Source: Candidatus Peregrinibacteria bacterium CG_4_10_14_0_2_um_filter_43_11 (GTDB lineage Bacteria > Patescibacteriota > Gracilibacteria > UM-FILTER-43-11). From it: a stretch of DNA of 8,334 nucleotides. The stretch lies in the NCBI GenBank assembly GCA_002792495.1, contig PFOK01000065.1, positions 1 through 8,334 on the forward strand, read 5' to 3'. Every line of letters begins with the position of its first letter. Positions within the stretch are counted from its first letter, which is position 1. The notes under the pieces were generated by a model. It saw nothing but the letters and a program-made list of their open reading frames with translations, was not told the DNA's origin and ran no database searches. Positions 1 to 5,460 of the stretch are shown in pieces. A program made the position numbers and the translations under genes.

Positions 1-1
1 T

Positions 2-82
2 ATATCACTAATCAAGGCAGAGCTTCAAACCAACCCAGGTTATTCGCTCTTTAAACGCCCTGCGGTCTCTGCCGCAGGGTAA
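2..82 (+). other. possible 3' tail of an unidentified upstream reading frame
   Basis: A reading frame enters from the left window edge and stops at TAA 80-82. It translates to a short tail containing NPGYSLFKRP and ending in SAAG. The last codons and the stop lie on the GC-rich hairpin at 58-79. I do not recognise the peptide. It is in a different frame from the downstream deaminase, so it is either the end of a neighbouring gene or mobile element, or chance. Only 26 codons are visible and coding status cannot be established from them. Confidence 0.2.
58..79. repeat. perfect GC-rich inverted repeat (hairpin)
   Basis: CCCTGCGG (58-65) and CCGCAGGG (72-79) are perfect reverse complements separated by the 6-nt loop TCTCTG, with a possible G-T closing pair at 57/80. 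It is much more GC-rich than its surroundings. The following TAATTTACTTT is not a clean T-tract, so an intrinsic terminator is possible but poor. A REP-like palindrome or the subterminal hairpin of an IS200/IS605-type element is an alternative. Its position at the apparent 5' breakpoint of the deaminase gene makes an element end worth considering. Confidence 0.5.
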
Positions 83-107
83 TTTACTTTCCGACTATTC
101 CGACTGC

Positions 108-1223
108 GTGATCTGCCCCGGATTCATCGATATCCACAATCATCTTCCTCAACACGCCTTCGCGGGAATCGGTGAAAAGGAATTGCTCCCCTGGTTAAAA
201 AAATATGTTTTTCCCAGGGAAAAAATGTTTAAAAATAAAGAGGTTGCCAAGGAATCCGCGAAGCGTTTTTTTGAGGACCTGATCGAAAACGGCACCACAA
301 CAACACTGACTTACACAACAATCCACCCATCAGCAACGGACATCGCGTTTGAGTGTGCGAATAAATCGAAAATAAGAGCGATCCTCGGAAAAGTCATGAT
401 GGATCAAAACAGCCCTTCATTTCTTACCGAAAAAACGCAGGAATCACTCCGAAGCTTATTGGAATTGATCGATAAATGGCATGGCTTTGATGGCCGGCTG
501 TTTTACGCCTTAACACCGCGGTTCGCGATAACCTGTTCCATGGAACTCATGAAAGAAATCGGGGAGATAGCCCGCTTAAAAGACGTGTACGTACAAACAC
601 ATCTTTCCGAGAATCAGGAAGAAATTAAATTCATCCGCGCACTGTTTCCGAAATGTAAAAATTACACCGATGTGTACAATCAGGCGGGATTACTGGGGCC
701 AAAAACCATCATGACGCATGCCATCCATTTAAACGATGAAGAAATTCGCCTGCTTAAAACGAGCAAAACCAAAATCGCGCATTGTCCCACCTCCAATCGT
801 TTTTTAACGAGCGGAATCATGTCATTCCGAAAATACAACAAAAAAGGATTGGAAATGGGGCTTGGAACCGACGTCGCGGGAGGCTACAGTCTATCGATGT
901 TCAACGAAATGAAGGAAGCGATCGAAAGCTCAAAATGCCTATATTACTTCTCGGAAGGGAAAAGCGGAAGTCCGATGACACCATCGGAAGCTTTTTATCT
1001 GGCCACACTCGGAGGAGCAAAGGCGCTTTCCATGGAACATGAAATCGGAAGCCTGGAAAAGGGGAAAAAAGCGGACTTTTTAATAATCGATCCTCAAAAA
1101 ATAGACCCGATGAAAAGTCATAGCATTTACACAAAGCCGGAACAAATACTTTCTAAGTTGATTTACCGTGGCGATCGCACCTGTATCAAACACGTGTACA
1201 GTGGAGGAAAAAAAGTAAAATAA
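108..1223 (+). CDS. guaD: guanine deaminase-like amidohydrolase, N-terminally incomplete
   Basis: Predicted to hydrolyse guanine to xanthine and ammonia in the cytoplasm (purine salvage or catabolism). Counting from GTG 108, the guanine deaminase pattern is nearly intact: PGFIDIHNH (zinc ligands H10, H12), Q15 of LPQ, PRFA with R138 (guanine contact in the family), QTHLSEN with H165, THAIHL with H204, HCPTSN at 225-230 and GLGTD with D255. A C-terminal beta segment (KKADFLII, 320-327) follows. Family members are about 440-450 residues with the HxH near residue 80; here only 371 residues remain. The frame is open back to 12 with no ATG, GTG or TTG before 108. The residues just upstream (DYSDC) also look like family sequence, so GTG 108 is probably not the native start. 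No ribosome binding site is visible. The N-terminal strands that pair with the C-terminal domain are missing, so it may be a truncated pseudogene or an assembly junction. Family assignment is strong; functionality is uncertain. Confidence 0.82.
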   Translation: MICPGFIDIHNHLPQHAFAGIGEKELLPWLKKYVFPREKMFKNKEVAKESAKRFFEDLIENGTTTTLTYTTIHPSATDIAFECANKSKIRAILGKVMMDQNSPSFLTEKTQESLRSLLELIDKWHGFDGRLFYALTPRFAITCSMELMKEIGEIARLKDVYVQTHLSENQEEIKFIRALFPKCKNYTDVYNQAGLLGPKTIMTHAIHLNDEEIRLLKTSKTKIAHCPTSNRFLTSGIMSFRKYNKKGLEMGLGTDVAGGYSLSMFNEMKEAIESSKCLYYFSEGKSGSPMTPSEAFYLATLGGAKALSMEHEIGSLEKGKKADFLIIDPQKIDPMKSHSIYTKPEQILSKLIYRGDRTCIKHVYSGGKKVK

Positions 1224-1264
1224 CAAAAGTCACGTCACTCACTATCTCTTCACCAAATAGAACC

Positions 1265-2290
1265 ATGAATAACACTTCAAAAAAAGATTTTATACAAGGC
1301 ATTCCAAAAGCGGAATTGCATTTACACATCGAAGGAACTTTTGAGCCGGAACTGATGTTTGAGATCGCCAAACGCAACCACAAAAAAATAAAATACAACT
1401 CCGTGGAAGAACTGAAAAAAGCTTACAATTTTGATAACCTTCAGGATTTTTTGAACATTTATTACGAAGGGGCAGGTGTTTTGATGAAGGAACAGGATTT
1501 TTACGACATAACATGGGCTTATCTGGAAAAAATAAGTTCACAAAATGTCATTCACACCGAAATTTTCTTCGACCCTCAAACCCATACGGAGAGAGGAATC
1601 CCCTTCGGCACGGTCATCAACGGAATAAATGAAGCCCTAAAAGAGGGCCAAAAAAAATGGGGAATAAGCTTTAAAATCATCATGTGCTTCCTGCGGCATC
1701 TGGAGGAATCGGCGGCGATGAAAGCACTGGAAGAAGCACTTGATTACAAAAACATGATTACTGCGGTAGGGTTGGATTCGTCCGAAATCGGTAACCCGCC
1801 ATCAAAATTCCAGAGGGTTTTTGAAAGAGCCCGAAAGAAAGGATTTTTAACAGTCGCCCATGCGGGGGAGGAAGGCCCGGCGGAATACGTTTGGGAAGCG
1901 CTCGATGTGCTGAAAGTATCACGCGTGGATCACGGCAACCATTCTTTAGACGATGAAAACCTGGTTCAGGAATTAATAAAACGCAAAATGCCACTCACCG
2001 TATGCCCGCTTTCCAATCTGAAACTGAAGGTGGTAAAAAACCTGCAAAAACATCCCCTCAAAACCATGCTACAAAAAGGACTTTTGGCGACAATAAATTC
2101 GGACGATCCGGCGTATTTCGGCGGCTATGTGAATGAAAACTATTGGGCCATTGCGGAAGCTCTGAATTTATCGGAAGCGGAAATCGCCACACTGGCTAAA
2201 AATTCCTTCAAAGCCAGTTTTTTGTATGAGAAAACAAAGCGTGAAATGATCAAAGGGGTAAATGACTATCATCGGCAAACAATGTTATAA
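1265..2290 (+). CDS. add: adenine deaminase (adenosine deaminase family, Aah1-like)
   Basis: Predicted zinc hydrolase converting adenine to hypoxanthine, in the cytoplasm. The 341-residue length is normal for the family. The zinc ligands and catalytic residues are visible: HLHIEGT (H19, H21), VAHAGEE with H199 and catalytic E202, VDHG with H223, and NSDDPAYFGGY with D280/D281. The versions VGLDSSE (168-174), TVCPLSN (245-251) and SDDPAYFGGYVN are those of the adenine deaminase branch (yeast Aah1, Pseudomonas PA0148 type), whereas adenosine-specific enzymes usually show a GxDLAGDE-like segment. Adenine is therefore the more likely substrate, though names in this family are often swapped. The ATG at 1265 has no Shine-Dalgarno motif, but PKAELHLH begins 14 residues in, as usual. 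It lies 41 nt after the guanine deaminase-like gene with no clear promoter between, suggesting a two-gene purine deamination operon. Its stop codon overlaps the -10 of the next gene. Confidence 0.92.
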   Translation: MNNTSKKDFIQGIPKAELHLHIEGTFEPELMFEIAKRNHKKIKYNSVEELKKAYNFDNLQDFLNIYYEGAGVLMKEQDFYDITWAYLEKISSQNVIHTEIFFDPQTHTERGIPFGTVINGINEALKEGQKKWGISFKIIMCFLRHLEESAAMKALEEALDYKNMITAVGLDSSEIGNPPSKFQRVFERARKKGFLTVAHAGEEGPAEYVWEALDVLKVSRVDHGNHSLDDENLVQELIKRKMPLTVCPLSNLKLKVVKNLQKHPLKTMLQKGLLATINSDDPAYFGGYVNENYWAIAEALNLSEAEIATLAKNSFKASFLYEKTKREMIKGVNDYHRQTML

Positions 2291-2291
2291 T
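2262..2291 (+). promoter_or_regulatory. extended -10 promoter for the nucleotidyltransferase gene
   Basis: TATAAT (2286-2291) is a perfect sigma-70-type -10 box, preceded by TG one base upstream (2283-2284, extended -10). ATGACT (2262-2267) lies 18 bp upstream and matches four of six positions of TTGACA. The element sits on the end of the add coding sequence, with TAA at 2288-2290 inside the -10. The predicted start near 2298 would give a leader of roughly 17 nt before ATG 2315. It suggests the nucleotidyltransferase gene is transcribed independently of the deaminases. Confidence 0.6.
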
Positions 2292-2314
2292 CAGAAACGA
2301 ATAAAAACCCAAAA

Positions 2315-2947
2315 ATGGATATTGAAACAATTATAAAACACCATCAAAAACTCACGGATTCACTGCCGGAGCAACTCCGCGGACGGCTTTTCCTTTCTGG
2401 AGGAACGGCGGCGCTAATCATGGGTTCGGATAGACCATTTTCAAACGATCTGGACTTCATGGCACCGGAGACATTACGCGAAAAACTGGAAGACGCCTTG
2501 GAGCTGAATTTTAGCGTGAATACAAAAAAACCGGTTTTTCACTCGCTCGCCGCGCACGGAAAAGTAGATGAAATGACCTTTGACGTAATTCTGGAAAGCG
2601 TGGTTAAGCCGGATGGACAAAAGGAAACATTCACCTTTCACCTCACTCCGGAACTGGAACAGGGGGCATGGACTTACATCGCAAACGGCTATGCTATTAA
2701 ATGCGTCCCACGGGAGCTGTTGATCGTGATAAAACTCCTGGCCGGACGCGGAAAAGAATGGGGCAAATACGACCTATATGACGCGGAATGTTTACTGAAA
2801 AAACAATCGGATTTAGACGAAGGACTATTCCGATACATTCTTAAAACCTTTGGCACTCCAAAAAATCCATTCCTTTCCAAAATCGCTAAGAACGCGGCAT
2901 CAATTGATCTTCCTCCCCGATTTTTGTGGCTAAAGTCGCATCGATAA
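2315..2947 (+). CDS. AbiEii/AbiGii-like nucleotidyltransferase
   Basis: A 210-residue protein of the polymerase-beta-like nucleotidyltransferase fold, closest in pattern to the AbiEii/AbiGii toxin family (PF08843). Visible motifs are SGGT (28-31) followed by NDLDF with the acidic pair D45 and D47, a third candidate acid at D90 (TFDVILES), and the downstream K140, R145 and KYDLYD (151-156) signature. AbiEii toxins transfer NMPs to target molecules, in some cases tRNA, and are normally encoded just after an AbiEi antitoxin. No antitoxin gene is seen here: upstream is add and downstream is a convergent kinase-like gene. It could thus be a solitary toxin-like enzyme or a domesticated housekeeping nucleotidyltransferase. 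The ATG at 2315 follows an A-rich leader with no ribosome binding site but has a strong promoter. The last 62 bp overlap the convergent gene. Confidence 0.78.
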   Translation: MDIETIIKHHQKLTDSLPEQLRGRLFLSGGTAALIMGSDRPFSNDLDFMAPETLREKLEDALELNFSVNTKKPVFHSLAAHGKVDEMTFDVILESVVKPDGQKETFTFHLTPELEQGAWTYIANGYAIKCVPRELLIVIKLLAGRGKEWGKYDLYDAECLLKKQSDLDEGLFRYILKTFGTPKNPFLSKIAKNAASIDLPPRFLWLKSHR

Positions 2948-3593
2948 TACGGACGAATTCGGCAACCGAAGCTTTTAAATCGGTATTCAAAATAAAGTGA
3001 TCGACCTGTTTTTTCGGTTTTTCATACCATTGCGCATTAATATTATCGATACGTCCCTGAATCTGAGCCGGATCCCCTCCCCGTTTTTTAAGAGAAGCAA
3101 TGATGTCTTCTTTGGGACGGTTGATAAAAATGGTGGTCACCGGAATCATATCGATAATATTGTGAATCCCCTCAATAAGACCTTCAAAATTCGCTTCACC
3201 TCCACCCGCCATAATGATGTTCCTATGAACGAGCTGAAAAATAAAATGCATGGCATCGTAACCGAATTGAGTGCCATTATAGCGCTCGTAATCATAAAAA
3301 AACCGATGATTCTTCTTAAGCGTATCGAACAGTTTTTTTTCAACAAAAAATCCATCCGTCATTTCAAGTTCATCGGGTCTCTGATCCCGCGTCATGGTGC
3401 GAACGAATTTTACAAAAGGATGCTCTTTATTCTCCTTCAGGAAGGTATTAATAACGGTGTCTTTGCCGCTCCCGGTAAAACCGAACACCAAAAAAACATG
3501 CCGAAAACGATAATTCAAAAAATGTCTAGGATCATCGGGATCGGAAGCACAGAGCACCTTATTGATGTAGTATTTTTTTTCAGCTTCCAGCAT
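2886..3593 (-). CDS. guanylate kinase-like P-loop nucleotide kinase
   Basis: A 235-residue P-loop protein on the minus strand. The Walker A loop is GFTGSGKDT (38-46). RTMTRDQRPDE (65-75) matches the TTRxxRxxE GMP-binding segment of guanylate kinase. DGFFV (80-84), E103 and NGTQFGYD (106-113) match the GMP-binding lid. RP at 159-160 with R171 and R181 resembles the ATP lid, and VDHFILNTDL (197-206) matches the family's C-terminal strand and helix. Oddities: D45 follows the P-loop lysine where classical enzymes have S/T; the usual DVQG segment is replaced by AGGGEANFEG (129-138); there is a ~30-residue N-terminal extension; and a ~14-residue tail follows the fold. It may be a divergent Gmk or a related kinase with another substrate, so no symbol is assigned. 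The start is set by ATG 3593 with a promoter close upstream. The 3' end overlaps the convergent nucleotidyltransferase gene by 62 bp. Confidence 0.78.
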   Translation of the reverse strand: MLEAEKKYYINKVLCASDPDDPRHFLNYRFRHVFLVFGFTGSGKDTVINTFLKENKEHPFVKFVRTMTRDQRPDELEMTDGFFVEKKLFDTLKKNHRFFYDYERYNGTQFGYDAMHFIFQLVHRNIIMAGGGEANFEGLIEGIHNIIDMIPVTTIFINRPKEDIIASLKKRGGDPAQIQGRIDNINAQWYEKPKKQVDHFILNTDLKASVAEFVRIIDATLATKIGEEDQLMPRS

Positions 3594-3604
3594 AAGATGG
3601 AAAA

Positions 3605-3632
3605 GTTATAAATCGAGATGATAGTATCACAA
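3605..3632 (-). promoter_or_regulatory. promoter for the guanylate kinase-like gene
   Basis: Read on the minus strand, TTGTGA (3632-3627; four of six matches to TTGACA) is separated by 16 bp from TATAAC (3610-3605; five of six matches to TATAAT). Only 11 nt lie between the -10 and the ATG, so the transcript would start about 5 nt before the start codon. That is a very short or leaderless mRNA, consistent with the absence of a ribosome binding site. Confidence 0.5.
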
Positions 3633-3679
3633 GCACGTTAAAAAGCCATATCCGCAAAAAAAGAGAGGGTGTAACATTG

Positions 3680-3698
3680 AATCATTGATAAAATGATT
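3680..3698. repeat. 7-bp inverted repeat in the divergent intergenic region
   Basis: AATCATT (3680-3686) and AATGATT (3692-3698) are perfect reverse complements around GATAA. The right arm ends on the first base of the proposed -35 (3698) of the cysteine-rich protein gene. This placement is what an operator would show, but short AT-rich inverted repeats also arise by chance. No bound regulator is encoded nearby. Confidence 0.35.
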
Positions 3699-3726
3699 TG
3701 AAGCAGATTACACAACCCGTTAAACT
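3698..3726 (+). promoter_or_regulatory. promoter for the cysteine-rich protein gene, leaderless geometry
   Basis: TTGAAG (3698-3703; four of six matches) and TAAACT (3721-3726; four of six matches) are spaced by 17 bp. Only 6 nt separate the -10 from ATG 3733, so the expected start of transcription falls on or beside the A of the start codon. The -10 is weak on its own; spacing and position carry the call. Confidence 0.42.
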
Positions 3727-3732
3727 GAAAAT

Positions 3733-5409
3733 ATGAAACAATGTGCGCAATGTCATCAGGCGTTTGAGATTACAAAAAGTGACATGGAGTTTTATGAAAA
3801 AATGTCCCCTGTCTTTGATGACGAAAAATTCCCCATTCCCCCACCACGATTCTGCCCGGCATGCCGGCATCAACTCAGATTGGCCTTTCGCAATGAACGC
3901 GCGTTGTATCACCGAAAATGTGACTTGACCGGAAAACCGATTCTTTCTATTTATTCCCCGGAAAGTCCTTTTAGGGTTTATGAACGGGACGCGTGGTGGT
4001 CTGACCAATGGGACGCGCTTTTCTACGGAAAGGATTTCGATTTTTCCAAAACGCTGAGCGAGCAATTAAAAGCACTCTACCGGAAGGTTCCTCACGTGGC
4101 GCTTTACAACACCAATATTGAAAACAGCACTTACACCAACTACGCCCTGAACCAAAAAAATTGCTACCTTATTTTTGGCGCGGGCGACAACGAGGATTGT
4201 ATGTATGGAAAATTCGTGGTGTATTGCAAAGATGTGGTGGATTGCCTCTCGGTGTATTCCTGTGAAGGATGTTATGAGGGAGTCGCTTCCGAAAAGTGTT
4301 ATCATTGCCGGTTTTTTACAAATTGCCGCAACTGTAGCGACTGTACGATGATCGAAGATTGTTCCGGATGCCGCAATTGCGTAGGCTGTTTTGGAATAAG
4401 AAACAAGCAGTACTGCGTTTTTAATAAGCAACACTCCAAAGAAGAATACAAAAAACGGGAGTCGGAACTCGGTGACCTGACTTGGGAAAAAACAATGCTC
4501 ATCCAAAAAAAACTGGATGAATTGAAGAAAACAATTCCGCATGTTCAGTCACATATTTACGCGAGCGAAAACTGTACCGGAGATGGCGTTTACAATTCCA
4601 AAAACTGCCTGAACGCGTTTGATTGTAAAGATTGTGAAGACTGCAAGAATATTTATTTTTCTCCCAAAACACTATTGACTCACGACTGTGCTTTTTGCGC
4701 GCCGGACGGAAACCGTTATTGCTACAATTTGTGTTCCACTGTCGGACTGGAGCTTTCGATGACTTGCTTTTTTGTGTGGTACGGAAGCAATATCTATTAT
4801 TCAATGAACTGCCATCACTGTAGCGACATTTTCGCATGCATCGGCCTGCGGGATAAGAAGTACTGCATTTTAAACAAACAATACACAAAAGAGGAATACA
4901 CCCCGATGGTAAAACGGATTGTGAAACACATGATAAAAACGAAGGAATGGGGGGATTACTTCCCTTTCAACCTTTCGCCATTCGCCTACAACGAAACCAT
5001 CGCACAGGAGTACTTTCCTCTCACCAAAGAACAGGTCATTGCCATGGGGCTTAGCTGGAAGGAAGATGGGAAAGAGCGGGAAGCTCCAGCAAATCAACCG
5101 ATTTTTATACCGCCGGAAAATATACGGGAAGTGAATGATGATATTTGCAATCAGACTCTGGGATGCGAAAATACCGGAAGAAAATACAAAATCATCCCAC
5201 AGGAACTGGAATTCTACCGAAAAATGAAATTGCCGATCCCAAAAATCCACCCAGATCAGCGGCACTACAATCGTCTTCAATTGCACAGTGCGTATAAATT
5301 ATGGAATGGAAAATGCGGAAAATGCGGTACAGAAATAAAAACGATTCACGCCCACGAGAATAAAAATAAAATTTACTGCGAAAAGTGTTTCTCGCAAGAG
5401 GTATACTAG
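3733..5409 (+). CDS. cysteine-rich zinc-ribbon repeat protein of unknown function (CPR-type family)
   Basis: A 558-residue, probably cytoplasmic protein (no signal peptide or membrane segment) with 41 cysteines. In order: an N-terminal four-Cys module (C4-x2-C7, FEIT...EFYEKM, then CPAC 41-44 and RNE 53-55); a C63 segment with a WW-rich stretch (87-93); Cys block 1 (144-228) whose 16 Cys are all spaced by multiples of three residues, with several CxxC runs; a charged linker (229-280); Cys block 2 (281-378) ending in a second NKQ-x2-KEEY motif (381-389, first at 231-239); a region with FPLTKEQVIAMGLSW (428-442); a degenerate copy of the N-terminal module (472-515); and a zinc ribbon C528-x2-C531...C549-x2-C552. 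From memory the overall pattern recurs in CPR/Patescibacteria proteins lacking a known function. Metal binding (zinc, possibly iron) is inferred from the Cys pattern only. The ATG at 3733 has no ribosome binding site and a promoter immediately upstream. The gene is monocistronic or reads into the methyltransferase gene 51 nt later. Confidence 0.85.
   Translation: MKQCAQCHQAFEITKSDMEFYEKMSPVFDDEKFPIPPPRFCPACRHQLRLAFRNERALYHRKCDLTGKPILSIYSPESPFRVYERDAWWSDQWDALFYGKDFDFSKTLSEQLKALYRKVPHVALYNTNIENSTYTNYALNQKNCYLIFGAGDNEDCMYGKFVVYCKDVVDCLSVYSCEGCYEGVASEKCYHCRFFTNCRNCSDCTMIEDCSGCRNCVGCFGIRNKQYCVFNKQHSKEEYKKRESELGDLTWEKTMLIQKKLDELKKTIPHVQSHIYASENCTGDGVYNSKNCLNAFDCKDCEDCKNIYFSPKTLLTHDCAFCAPDGNRYCYNLCSTVGLELSMTCFFVWYGSNIYYSMNCHHCSDIFACIGLRDKKYCILNKQYTKEEYTPMVKRIVKHMIKTKEWGDYFPFNLSPFAYNETIAQEYFPLTKEQVIAMGLSWKEDGKEREAPANQPIFIPPENIREVNDDICNQTLGCENTGRKYKIIPQELEFYRKMKLPIPKIHPDQRHYNRLQLHSAYKLWNGKCGKCGTEIKTIHAHENKNKIYCEKCFSQEVY
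4393..4458 (+). repeat. internal protein repeat, copy 1 (NKQ-KEEY motif)
   Basis: This stretch encodes residues 221-242 of the cysteine-rich protein, starting GIRNKQYCVFNKQ and continuing with KEEY. It closes Cys block 1. Twelve of the first 19 residues are identical to the copy at 4843-4908, while the DNA has diverged, so the duplication is old and kept at protein level. Confidence 0.7.
4843..4908 (+). repeat. internal protein repeat, copy 2 (NKQ-KEEY motif)
   Basis: This stretch encodes residues 371-392 of the cysteine-rich protein, starting GLRDKKYCILNKQ and continuing with KEEY. It closes Cys block 2 in the same way copy 1 closes block 1, indicating that a whole Cys-array-plus-cap module was duplicated. 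Confidence 0.7.
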
Positions 5410-5443
5410 AAGAACGCCTTATCTGATAAACTAAAACACGCTC

Positions 5444-5449
5444 CATAAT
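5444..5449 (+). promoter_or_regulatory. possible -10 box before the methyltransferase operon
   Basis: CATAAT matches five of six positions of TATAAT and ends 11 nt before ATG 5461, the same spacing as the -10 of the kinase-like gene. No convincing -35 is visible at 16-18 bp upstream, and read-through from the cysteine-rich protein gene is possible since no terminator is seen in the 51-nt gap. A small palindrome, TTATCTGATAA, lies at 5419-5429. Confidence 0.25.
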
Positions 5450-5460
5450 CATTCAAGCCC

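Noticed and set aside
1224..1264. Separate promoter or terminator between the two deaminase genes
   Set aside because: No hairpin with a T-run and no -10 better than three of six matches was found in the 41 nt; read-through is the simpler view.
2997..3611. 204-codon plus-strand frame over the kinase-like gene
   Set aside because: The minus strand carries a P-loop and guanylate kinase motifs with a promoter; the plus-strand product is Phe/Ile/Asn-rich with no motif.
4300..4400. Short repeats in the Cys-rich gene as a CRISPR or DNA repeat array
   Set aside because: The repetition is of codons for CxxC and not of DNA units of constant length with unique spacers; it lies inside a long intact reading frame.
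5410..5460. Terminator after the cysteine-rich protein gene
   Set aside because: Only the small AT palindrome TTATCTGATAA (5419-5429) is present, with no GC stem or T-tract.
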